Position numbers and translations under genes: made by a program | Shown here: piece after piece, positions 50,434 through 56,961 of the stretch | Position numbering within the stretch: position 1 is the stretch's first letter | How the letters are laid out: each line of letters starts with the position of its first letter | The notes under the pieces: generated by a model | What the model was told of the DNA's origin: nothing | The model's input: only the letters and a program-made list of their open reading frames with translations | Database searches by the model: none | Assembly: GCA_019114495.1 (NCBI GenBank) | Contig: DXFK01000112.1 | Coordinates: forward strand, 1-63,308 | DNA: 63,308 nucleotides | Reading direction: 5' to 3' | Origin: Candidatus Blautia stercoravium | GTDB taxonomy: Bacteria > Bacillota > Clostridia > Lachnospirales > Lachnospiraceae

Positions 50434-50462
50434 ATTGTAACACTTTCAAAAGATTGTGGCAA
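50434..50462 (-). promoter_or_regulatory. Promoter of the IclR-type gene
   Basis: On the minus strand TTGCCA (50457-50462), 17 bases, TACAAT (50434-50439). Confidence 0.7.
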
Positions 50463-50487
50463 CAGGAGTTTTTTTTCGATTTTCTGC

Positions 50488-50515
50488 TTGACATTTTTTT
50501 ACACCGTAGTATAAT
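50488..50515 (+). promoter_or_regulatory. eda-kdgK promoter
   Basis: TTGACA (50488-50493), 16 bases, TATAAT (50510-50515). Downstream at 50541-50553 the partly symmetric GAAACGACATTTC is a possible IclR-type operator; weak on its own. Confidence 0.75.
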
Positions 50516-50594
50516 GCAAATTAAAGAAATACCACATGACGAAACGACATTTCATAATATGGAACGCACAAGCAATATCAAGGAGGAACAAGCA

Positions 50595-51236
50595 ATGAGC
50601 ACAGTTGCAGAAAAAATCGCAGAATTAGGTGTAGTACCGGTAGTTGTATTAGAAGATGCAAAAGACGCAGCACCTCTGGCAAAAGCATTAGTAGAGGGCG
50701 GACTTCCATGTGCAGAGGTTACATTCCGTACTGCAGCAGCAGAAGAATCCATTAAACTTATGACAACAGAATATCCGGATATGTTTGTAGGAGCAGGTAC
50801 TGTCCTGACTATTGACCAGGTAGACCGCGCAGTGGCGGCAGGCGCAAAATTCATTGTAAGCCCTGGATTTGACCCTGAAATCGTAGACTACTGTCTGGAA
50901 AAGGAAATTCCGGTATTCCCAGGATGCATTACTCCGTCCGAAGTGGCACAGGCGGTTAAGAGAGGCTTAAAAGTTGTAAAATTCTTCCCGGCAGAGCAGT
51001 TCGGCGGCGTTGCTACCATCAAAGCCATGGCAGCTCCTTATGTAGGACTGAAATTCATGCCTACAGGCGGTGTAAACGCAAAGAACCTGGAAAGCTACTT
51101 AGGCTGTGACAAAATCATTGCCTGCGGCGGAAGCTGGATGGTAAAAGGCGATTTGGTAAAAGCGGGGAAATTTGATGAAATCAAAGATCTGACAGCAGAA
51201 GCAGTAAAATTAGTTGCTGAAATCAGAAAGAAATAA
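50595..51236 (+). CDS. eda: KHG/KDPG aldolase (213 aa)
   Basis: Class I aldolase cleaving 2-keto-3-deoxy-6-phosphogluconate to pyruvate and glyceraldehyde-3-P. Seen: 'CAEVTFRT' (E41, R45), 'VGAGTVL', 'FIVSPGFDPE', 'FPGCITPSE', and the Schiff-base K129 in 'VVKFFPAEQFGG'. AAGGAGG before ATG 50595 fixes the start; the frame is open further up through the promoter. Next is kdgK. Confidence 0.96.
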   Translation: MSTVAEKIAELGVVPVVVLEDAKDAAPLAKALVEGGLPCAEVTFRTAAAEESIKLMTTEYPDMFVGAGTVLTIDQVDRAVAAGAKFIVSPGFDPEIVDYCLEKEIPVFPGCITPSEVAQAVKRGLKVVKFFPAEQFGGVATIKAMAAPYVGLKFMPTGGVNAKNLESYLGCDKIIACGGSWMVKGDLVKAGKFDEIKDLTAEAVKLVAEIRKK

Positions 51237-51271
51237 GAACAAGAGAAAAAGATTAAAGGAGATTAAATCAA

Positions 51272-52297
51272 ATGGCAAAGAAAGTAATTACTTTTGGTGA
51301 AATTATGTTAAGGCTGGCTCCGGAAGGATACTACCGTTTTGTACAGGCAGAAAACTTCGGGGCAACATACGGCGGAGGAGAAGCAAACGTTGCTGTTTCT
51401 TTAGCAAACTACGGATTTGACGCAAAATTCGTTACAAAACTTCCAAAACACGAAATCGGACAGGCTGCCGTAAATTCTTTAAGAAAATACGGCGTTGACA
51501 CAACAGATATCGTACGCGGCGGCGACAGAGTAGGTATCTACTTCCTGGAAAAGGGCGCTTCCCAGAGACCTTCCAAAGTTATCTACGACAGAGCAGGCTC
51601 TTCGATCGCAACAGCTACAACTGCTGACTTTGACTGGAAGAAAATCTTCGACGGTGCTGACTGGTTTCACTTTACAGGAATTACACCGGCATTAAATGAC
51701 GAAGTAGCTAACATCTGTCTGGAAGCTTGTAAAGCTGCGAAAGAAGCGGGACTTACTATTTCCTGTGACTTAAACTACAGAAACAAACTGTGGTCCAAAG
51801 AAAAAGCAGGACAGGTTATGGGCGAAATCTGCAAATACGTAGACGTATGTATCGCAAACGAAGAAGACGCAGCTGATGTATTCGGTATCAAAGCAGCAAA
51901 CACAGATGTTACAACAGGTACTGTAAACCATGAAGGTTACAAAGATGTTGCGAAACAGTTAGCAGACCGTTTCGGATTCCAGAAAGTGGCTATTACACTG
52001 CGTGAATCTTTATCTGCAAACGACAACAACTGGTCTGCAATGTTATACGATGGAAATGACTACTACTTCAGCAAAAAATACAAAATGCACATTGTTGACC
52101 GCGTAGGCGGCGGAGATTCTTTCGGCGGCGGACTTATCTGTGCATGCTTAAACGGATACGATGCACAGGCTACTATCGAATTTGCAGTAGCAGCATCTTG
52201 TCTGAAACATTCTATTGAAGGCGATTTCAACATGGTTTCCATGGACGAAGTTGCAAAATTGGCAGGCGGAGACGGTTCCGGACGTGTTCAGAGATAA
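51272..52297 (+). CDS. kdgK: 2-Dehydro-3-deoxygluconokinase, PfkB family (341 aa)
   Basis: Phosphorylates KDG to KDPG, which eda then splits. Seen: 'TFGEIMLRLAP', 'YGGGEANVAVSLANYG', 'IPG-like 'DWFHFTGITPAL', 'SCDLNYRNKLWS' and the PfkB anion hole 'DRVGGGDSFGGGL' (GGGD in place of GAGD). Unusually even, A-rich codon use with many 'gaagcagca' type codons suggests high expression. The ribosome site is AAAGGAG. Confidence 0.92.
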   Translation: MAKKVITFGEIMLRLAPEGYYRFVQAENFGATYGGGEANVAVSLANYGFDAKFVTKLPKHEIGQAAVNSLRKYGVDTTDIVRGGDRVGIYFLEKGASQRPSKVIYDRAGSSIATATTADFDWKKIFDGADWFHFTGITPALNDEVANICLEACKAAKEAGLTISCDLNYRNKLWSKEKAGQVMGEICKYVDVCIANEEDAADVFGIKAANTDVTTGTVNHEGYKDVAKQLADRFGFQKVAITLRESLSANDNNWSAMLYDGNDYYFSKKYKMHIVDRVGGGDSFGGGLICACLNGYDAQATIEFAVAASCLKHSIEGDFNMVSMDEVAKLAGGDGSGRVQR

Positions 52298-52361
52298 TTA
52301 ACTGCATATGTAAAATGAGAACCCTTATTGCCATTAGGGAACATATTTCATAGAAATGAGG

Positions 52362-52409
52362 GGCGCCGCATTAAGTTTATAAAAAATCTGGCTTAAAGCG
52401 GCGCTTTTC
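52362..52409 (+). terminator. Terminator after kdgK
   Basis: GCGCCGC (52363-52369) with TTAAG pairs with CTTAA and GCGGCGC (52398-52404), followed by TTTT. Confidence 0.8.
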
Positions 52410-52445
52410 GTCTGCAACAAAGTTAGTTGAGGAGGTAAGAAGAAC

Positions 52446-53468
52446 ATGAAAAAGGATTTTGACTTGTTGTCACTGGGAGAAATTTTACTGCGTCTTTCTC
52501 CGCCGAACAATGAGAGAATTGTAAGAGGAGAAACTTTTCAGAAACAGGTGGGAGGAGCGGAATTAAACGTGGTTTCCGGTGTCTCTCTTCTGGGACTGCG
52601 TACGGGTATTATTTCCAAACTCCCGGACAATGCGCTGGGCACATATGCCAAAAACCGTGTGCGTTTCTGCGGTGTCAGCGATGATTATCTGGTCTATGAC
52701 GAAGACCCGGACGCAAGACTTGGGATTTATTATTATGAAAACGGGGCGTACCCCAGAAAACCCAGTGTGGTATATGACAGGCGTCATGCTTCATTCTGCA
52801 AAATTACAGTGGAAGATTTGCCGCAGGACATGTTTGCGTCCACCCGTTGTTTCCACACCAGCGGCATTACTCTGGCGCTTTCCGAAAACACCAGGGAAAA
52901 TGCAGTGGAGATGATTAAAAAGTTTAAAGAAAACGGTGCAATCATTTCTTTTGACGTCAACTTCAGAGGCAATTTGTGGACAGGAGAAGAAGCTAAGGAG
53001 TGCATTGAGAAGATTCTGCCTTATGTGGATATTTTCTTCTGCTCAGAGGAGACAGCAAAGCTGACATTTTTAAAGCAAGGCGATTTGCATTCTGTTATGA
53101 AGAGTTTTACCCAGGAATACCCCATTTCCATTGTGGCCTCTACCCAGAGAGTGGTACACAGTCCCAAGGTACATACCTTTGGCTCTGTGATTTACAATGC
53201 AAAAGAAGACAAGTTCTACGAAGAGGAACCGTACCACAACATTGAAGTGGTGGACCGTATCGGAAGCGGAGACGCTTATATTTCCGGCGCTCTGTACGGA
53301 CTTCTGGCCCATGATTTTGACTGCCAGAAAGCGCTGGAATACGGAAATGCCACCAGTGCAGTGAAAAATACCATTCCGGGAGATTTGCCTTCCTGTGGAT
53401 TAAATGAAATTGACCGTATTATTAAGAATCACAAAAATACAGGTATTCAGTTGGAAATGGACCGCTAA
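52446..53468 (+). CDS. PfkB-family sugar kinase, second KDG-kinase-like protein (340 aa)
   Basis: Related to the preceding kinase but divergent: 'SLGEILLRLSPPNNER', 'QVGGAELNVVSGVSLLG', 'TRCFHTSGITLALS', 'SFDVNFRGNLWTGEE' and 'DRIGSGDAYISGAL' (catalytic Asp). AGGAGG precedes ATG 52446. It could be a second KDG kinase or act on another keto-sugar acid. It lies behind the kdgK terminator, so it probably has its own control, though no clear promoter is seen in the 36 bases between. Confidence 0.85.
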   Translation: MKKDFDLLSLGEILLRLSPPNNERIVRGETFQKQVGGAELNVVSGVSLLGLRTGIISKLPDNALGTYAKNRVRFCGVSDDYLVYDEDPDARLGIYYYENGAYPRKPSVVYDRRHASFCKITVEDLPQDMFASTRCFHTSGITLALSENTRENAVEMIKKFKENGAIISFDVNFRGNLWTGEEAKECIEKILPYVDIFFCSEETAKLTFLKQGDLHSVMKSFTQEYPISIVASTQRVVHSPKVHTFGSVIYNAKEDKFYEEEPYHNIEVVDRIGSGDAYISGALYGLLAHDFDCQKALEYGNATSAVKNTIPGDLPSCGLNEIDRIIKNHKNTGIQLEMDR

Positions 53469-53493
53469 ATTCTTTTATATGTGTGTTGCAAAG

Positions 53494-53544
53494 CCCTCTG
53501 TATTCATAGGATACATTAAGACCGTGAATACAGGGGGATTTTTT
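53494..53544 (+). terminator. Terminator-like hairpin that contains the ymxH ribosome site
   Basis: CCCTCTGTATTCA (53494-53506) pairs with TGAATACAGGGGG (53525-53537, one mismatch or G-U), followed by ATTTTTT and directly by the ymxH ATG. AGGGGG in the 3' arm is the only Shine-Dalgarno. Confidence 0.75.
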
Positions 53545-53799
53545 ATGCGTGTCTGTGAATTAAAGCAAAAAGAAGTCATTAATATCTGCACCTGCAAGAG
53601 CCTGGGGTGTCCGCTGGATGTGGAATTTGACTGCCGTACCGGACAGATACAAATGCTTATTGTGCCGGTGCAGGGGAAAATGTGCGGGCTTTTCGGTTCT
53701 GTCAGTGAATATGTGATTCCCTTTTCCTGTATCCGTCAGATTGGGGAGGACATTATTCTGGTGGAAATACAGGAAGAAAAGTTTTTGAGAAAAGAGTAA
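53545..53799 (+). CDS. YlmC/YmxH-family PRC-barrel sporulation protein (84 aa)
   Basis: Small beta-barrel protein: 'ELKQKEVINICTCKSLGCP', 'DVEFDCRTGQI', 'YVIPFSCIRQIGEDIILVE'. YlmC/YmxH proteins are common in spore formers; function is not well defined. ATG 53545 gives the normal size of 84; the longer open frame upstream crosses the hairpin. Access to its ribosome site depends on that hairpin. Confidence 0.85.
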   Translation: MRVCELKQKEVINICTCKSLGCPLDVEFDCRTGQIQMLIVPVQGKMCGLFGSVSEYVIPFSCIRQIGEDIILVEIQEEKFLRKE

Positions 53800-53801
53800 G
53801 A

Positions 53802-53836
53802 ACAACTTGTGAATACATGCGTACAAGTTGTACAAT
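53802..53836 (+). promoter_or_regulatory. araR promoter with overlapping inverted-repeat operator
   Basis: ACAACTTGT (53802-53810) and ACAAGTTGT (53823-53831) are perfect 9-base arms separated by 12 bases. They overlap a promoter TTGTGA (53807-53812), 18 bases, TACAAT (53831-53836). The ACTTGT/ACAAGT core recalls AraR operators (ATTTGTACGTACAAAT type). Confidence 0.65.
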
Positions 53837-53855
53837 AGGAAAAAAGGAGGGAACT

Positions 53856-54965
53856 ATGACACAGGAAAACGGCAAGACAAAATACTATGTCCTTATGGAA
53901 GAACTGAAGTCCTCCATTTTAAGCGGAAAGGTGAAAGCGGGAGAGAAGCTGCCTTCGGAAAATGAACTGTCTGAAAAGTATCATATCAGCAGGCATACGG
54001 TGCGCAAGGCTCTGTCGATTCTCATACAGGAAGGGTATATTGTGGCGGAACACGGCAGAGGGACTTTCTGTTCGGAACGTATGTGTCATCTGAGGAAATC
54101 CGGTAATATTGCGGTGATTACCACTTATATTTCAGATTATATTTTTCCCAGACTGATTCAGGGTATGGATAAGGTCATGACAGAAAATGGGTACAGCATT
54201 ATTCTGAAAAATACGGCCAACAGCAGGACAAAGGAAGCCAGAGTGCTGGAAGAAATTCTCTCTAAGGACATTGACGGGCTGATTATTGAACCCAGCAAAA
54301 GTCAGATATTGTGCAGACATATGAATCTGTACGGACTTCTGGAGGAGTATCACATTCCCTATGTGTTTATTCAGGGCGTATATCCCCAGATGCAGGAGAA
54401 GCCTCATATTCTTATGGATGACTGCCAGGGCGGATATCTGGTGACAAAATATCTGCTGGACATGGGGCATGAGAATCTGTTGGGAATCTTTAAGGCCGAT
54501 GATTTCCAGGGAAAAGAGCGGCACAAAGGGTATGTCAAAGCTTTGCAGGAAGCTGGATTTGTCTATGACCCGGACCGGGTGGTGTGGTTTCACACAGAAG
54601 ACCGGAAGAGCAAACCGGCTCTGATGGCCAGACAGCTTCTGAAACAGGGCATGTGTATTGACGGAATTGTGTGCTACAATGATCAGATTGCCACGGATGT
54701 GATTCGTGGGTTGGAAGAAATGGGGAAAAAGGTGCCGGAGGATATTTCTGTCACTGGGTACGATAATTCCTTGATGTCAGGAGGCAGCCTCTGTCTTACC
54801 ACCATTGCCCATCCACAGGAAAAGCTGGGAGAAATGGCGGCAGAGCTGCTTCTGGAGAAAATCCGGGAAGTGCCGGAGGAGAAAAGCCGGATTCCCCGGC
54901 TGATTCAGCCGGAATTGATACCAGGAAATTCCGTAAAAGACAGGAGAAAACAGGAGGAAAAATAA
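53856..54965 (+). CDS. araR: AraR-type arabinose repressor (369 aa)
   Basis: GntR-type winged helix at the N-terminus ('[20 protein letters not shown]', '[18 protein letters not shown]') fused to a LacI/GalR effector domain ('[20 protein letters not shown]', '[18 protein letters not shown]', '[10 protein letters not shown]'). That hybrid is the AraR architecture; arabinose is the usual inducer. ATG 53856 with AAGGAGG is the start. It is one base from araD, supporting self-regulation of an arabinose operon. Confidence 0.93.
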   Translation: MTQENGKTKYYVLMEELKSSILSGKVKAGEKLPSENELSEKYHISRHTVRKALSILIQEGYIVAEHGRGTFCSERMCHLRKSGNIAVITTYISDYIFPRLIQGMDKVMTENGYSIILKNTANSRTKEARVLEEILSKDIDGLIIEPSKSQILCRHMNLYGLLEEYHIPYVFIQGVYPQMQEKPHILMDDCQGGYLVTKYLLDMGHENLLGIFKADDFQGKERHKGYVKALQEAGFVYDPDRVVWFHTEDRKSKPALMARQLLKQGMCIDGIVCYNDQIATDVIRGLEEMGKKVPEDISVTGYDNSLMSGGSLCLTTIAHPQEKLGEMAAELLLEKIREVPEEKSRIPRLIQPELIPGNSVKDRRKQEEK

Positions 54966-54966
54966 G

Positions 54967-55656
54967 ATGTTAGACGAATTAAAAAAAGCGGTTTACGAAG
55001 CCAATATGCTGCTGCCAAAATATGGTCTGGTAACGTTTACCTGGGGAAATGTCAGCCAGATTGACCGGGAGACAGGATACTTTGCCATTAAGCCAAGCGG
55101 TGTGGATTATGACAAGCTGACACCCGAGGATATGGTGATTATGGATTTGAATGGAAATAAGATTGAGGGAAGATACAATCCTTCCTCAGACACTCCTACA
55201 CACCTGGAACTTTACAAGGCCTTTCCAAAGATTGGCGGCATTGTACATACCCATTCTTCCTGGGCGACCAGCTGGGCCCAGGCCGGAAGAGGGATTCCCT
55301 GCTACGGAACTACCCATGCAGACTATATGTACGGAGAGATTCCCTGTGTGCGCTGCCTGACTAAGGAAGAAATCGAAGGAGCCTATGAGAAAAATACAGG
55401 ACTTCTTATTGCAGATTATTTTAAAGATAAGGATTATGAGGCAGTTCCGGCTGTATTATGCAAAAACCACGGTCCCTTTACCTGGGGAAAAGACGGGCAC
55501 GAAGCTGTGCACAATGCAGTGGTACTGGAGGAGGTGGCTAAGATGGCTGCCAGATGTGAACAGATAAACTCACGGGTGGAGCCAGCACCCCGGGAACTGC
55601 AGGATAAGCATTATTATAGGAAACATGGGGAAAATGCTTATTATGGGCAGAAATAG
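54967..55656 (+). CDS. araD: L-ribulose-5-phosphate 4-epimerase (229 aa)
   Basis: Class II aldolase fold, zinc-dependent; converts L-ribulose-5-P to D-xylulose-5-P. Seen: '[10 protein letters not shown]', '[11 protein letters not shown]', '[15 protein letters not shown]', 'VHTHSSWAT' (H94, H96), '[13 protein letters not shown]' and '[10 protein letters not shown]' (H168). araA and araB are not in this window. Confidence 0.95.
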   Translation: MLDELKKAVYEANMLLPKYGLVTFTWGNVSQIDRETGYFAIKPSGVDYDKLTPEDMVIMDLNGNKIEGRYNPSSDTPTHLELYKAFPKIGGIVHTHSSWATSWAQAGRGIPCYGTTHADYMYGEIPCVRCLTKEEIEGAYEKNTGLLIADYFKDKDYEAVPAVLCKNHGPFTWGKDGHEAVHNAVVLEEVAKMAARCEQINSRVEPAPRELQDKHYYRKHGENAYYGQK

Positions 55657-55676
55657 AATAGGCATATAATATTTCG

Positions 55677-55718
55677 GAAAGAAAGCACTTAAGGAGACTT
55701 GGGTGTTTTCTTTTTTTA
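55677..55718 (+). terminator. Terminator after araD
   Basis: AAGAAAGCAC (55679-55688) pairs with GTGTTTTCTT (55703-55712), one G-U pair, followed by TTTTT. Confidence 0.7.
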
Positions 55719-55793
55719 TAAGAGGAAAATGGATAAAAACAGTGCAAATTCTCAAAAACTATGATAAGATAGAGACAATCAAAGGAGGTATCT

Positions 55794-56573
55794 ATGGAAA
55801 TTTTTGCAGGTATTATGATTCCTTTTGCAGGTACGGCTTTAGGAGCGGCCTGTGTGTTCTTTTTAAAACGCCAAATCAAACCTCTGGTACAGAAAAGTCT
55901 TCTGGGTTTTGCGTCCGGGGTTATGGTGGCAGCGGCTGTGTGGTCGCTCTTGATTCCGGCTATGGATATGTCGGAAGCTATGGGAAAATTTGCCTTTATC
56001 CCCGGGGCTGTGGGATTTTTGTTGGGAATGTTGTTTCTTTTGGGGATGGACAGACTGATCCCTCACTTGCACATAGGGGCCAGCCAGCCGGAGGGAAAGA
56101 AAAGCAATCTGAAGAAAACTACCATGCTGGTATTGGCAGTGACCCTGCACAATATCCCCGAAGGGATGGCTGTAGGTGTGGTTTTTGCCGGTATGCTGGC
56201 AGAAAATACAGAGATTACCCTGGCGGGGGCCATGGCTCTGTCCGTGGGAATCGCTATTCAAAACTTTCCGGAGGGGGCCATTATATCCCTGCCCCTTCGA
56301 AGTGAAAAAGGTATGGGCAAGGGGAAAGCATTTCTCTACGGGGCGCTTTCTGGTGCAGTGGAGCCTTTAGGGGCTTTTCTCACCGTACAGCTGTTTCGTT
56401 TTGTAAAGCCGATGCTGCCGTATCTGCTGGCTTTTGCCGCAGGCGCCATGATTTATGTGGTGGTCGAAGAACTGATACCGGAAGCCAGCCAGGGTGAACA
56501 CAGCAATATCGGCACCATTGGGTTTGCGGCAGGCTTTGTATTGATGATGATATTGGATGTGGCATTGGGATAA
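55794..56573 (+). CDS. ZIP-family divalent metal transporter (259 aa)
   Basis: Eight membrane segments with the metal site of the family: 'TLHNIPEGMAVGVVF' (about residues 120-135) and 'GIAIQNFPEGAIISLP', then 'SGAVEPLGAFLTV' and 'VVVEELIPEA'. Such ZupT-like proteins import Zn, Fe or Mn. A short His segment ('HLHIG') lies in the cytoplasmic loop. AAAGGAGG is before ATG 55794. It lies upstream of csoR-copA but ends in its own terminator. Confidence 0.92.
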   Translation: MEIFAGIMIPFAGTALGAACVFFLKRQIKPLVQKSLLGFASGVMVAAAVWSLLIPAMDMSEAMGKFAFIPGAVGFLLGMLFLLGMDRLIPHLHIGASQPEGKKSNLKKTTMLVLAVTLHNIPEGMAVGVVFAGMLAENTEITLAGAMALSVGIAIQNFPEGAIISLPLRSEKGMGKGKAFLYGALSGAVEPLGAFLTVQLFRFVKPMLPYLLAFAAGAMIYVVVEELIPEASQGEHSNIGTIGFAAGFVLMMILDVALG

Positions 56574-56592
56574 GGTATCTTGGGGAATTCGG

Positions 56593-56629
56593 AAACAGGA
56601 GAAAAGGGGTTGCTTTTCTCCTGTTTTTA
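56593..56629 (+). terminator. Terminator after the ZIP gene
   Basis: AAACAGGAGAAAA (56593-56605) and TTTTCTCCTGTTT (56614-56626) form a near-perfect stem followed by TT. Confidence 0.85.
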
Positions 56630-56638
56630 TGCTACACT
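56610..56638 (+). promoter_or_regulatory. csoR-copA promoter embedded in the ZIP terminator
   Basis: TTGCTT (56610-56615), 17 bases, extended TGC-TACACT (56633-56638). The -35 sits in the loop and 3' arm of the terminator hairpin. Confidence 0.55.
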
Positions 56639-56654
56639 TTTTTTGTCAAGATTA

Positions 56655-56672
56655 ATACCCCACGGGGGTGTA
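56655..56672. promoter_or_regulatory. CsoR-type operator
   Basis: TACCCC-ACGG-GGGTGTA (56656-56672) is a GC-rich inverted repeat of the CsoR type, about ten bases downstream of the predicted transcription start and before the csoR ribosome site. Confidence 0.7.
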
Positions 56673-56685
56673 GGGAGGAAGAAAG

Positions 56686-56946
56686 ATGCAGGCAGATAAA
56701 GCGAAGATAAACAGACTTTTAAAAACAGCCAGAGGACAGATAGACGGTATACTCAAGATGGTGGAGGAAGACCGTTACTGTATGGATATTTCGCATCAGC
56801 TTATGGCTACAGAAGCCATTTTAAATAAGGCAAACAAGGAGATTCTCACAGCCCATTTAAAAAGCTGTGTTACCAATGCCAAGACAGACGAGGAGAGGGA
56901 GGAAAAGGTAGACGAACTGGTGGCTATGTTGGGAAAAATCATGTAG
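56686..56946 (+). CDS. csoR: Copper-sensing repressor of the CsoR family (86 aa)
   Basis: All-helical DUF156 protein. The Cu(I) ligand set C32-H57-C61 has the exact spacing of characterised CsoR proteins ('YCMDISHQL', 'HLKSCV'), which separates it from FrmR and RcnR relatives. The CsoR-type operator upstream and copA 15 bases downstream complete a copper-induced efflux operon. ATG 56686 has GGGAGG. Confidence 0.92.
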   Translation: MQADKAKINRLLKTARGQIDGILKMVEEDRYCMDISHQLMATEAILNKANKEILTAHLKSCVTNAKTDEEREEKVDELVAMLGKIM

Positions 56947-56961
56947 AGAGGAAGTGTGAAG

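Noticed and set aside
55703-56305. A 200-codon frame overlapping the start of the ZIP transporter
   Set aside because: It is out of frame with the conserved ZIP protein, begins in a terminator T run, and the product is Gly/Arg/Cys-rich without any motif.
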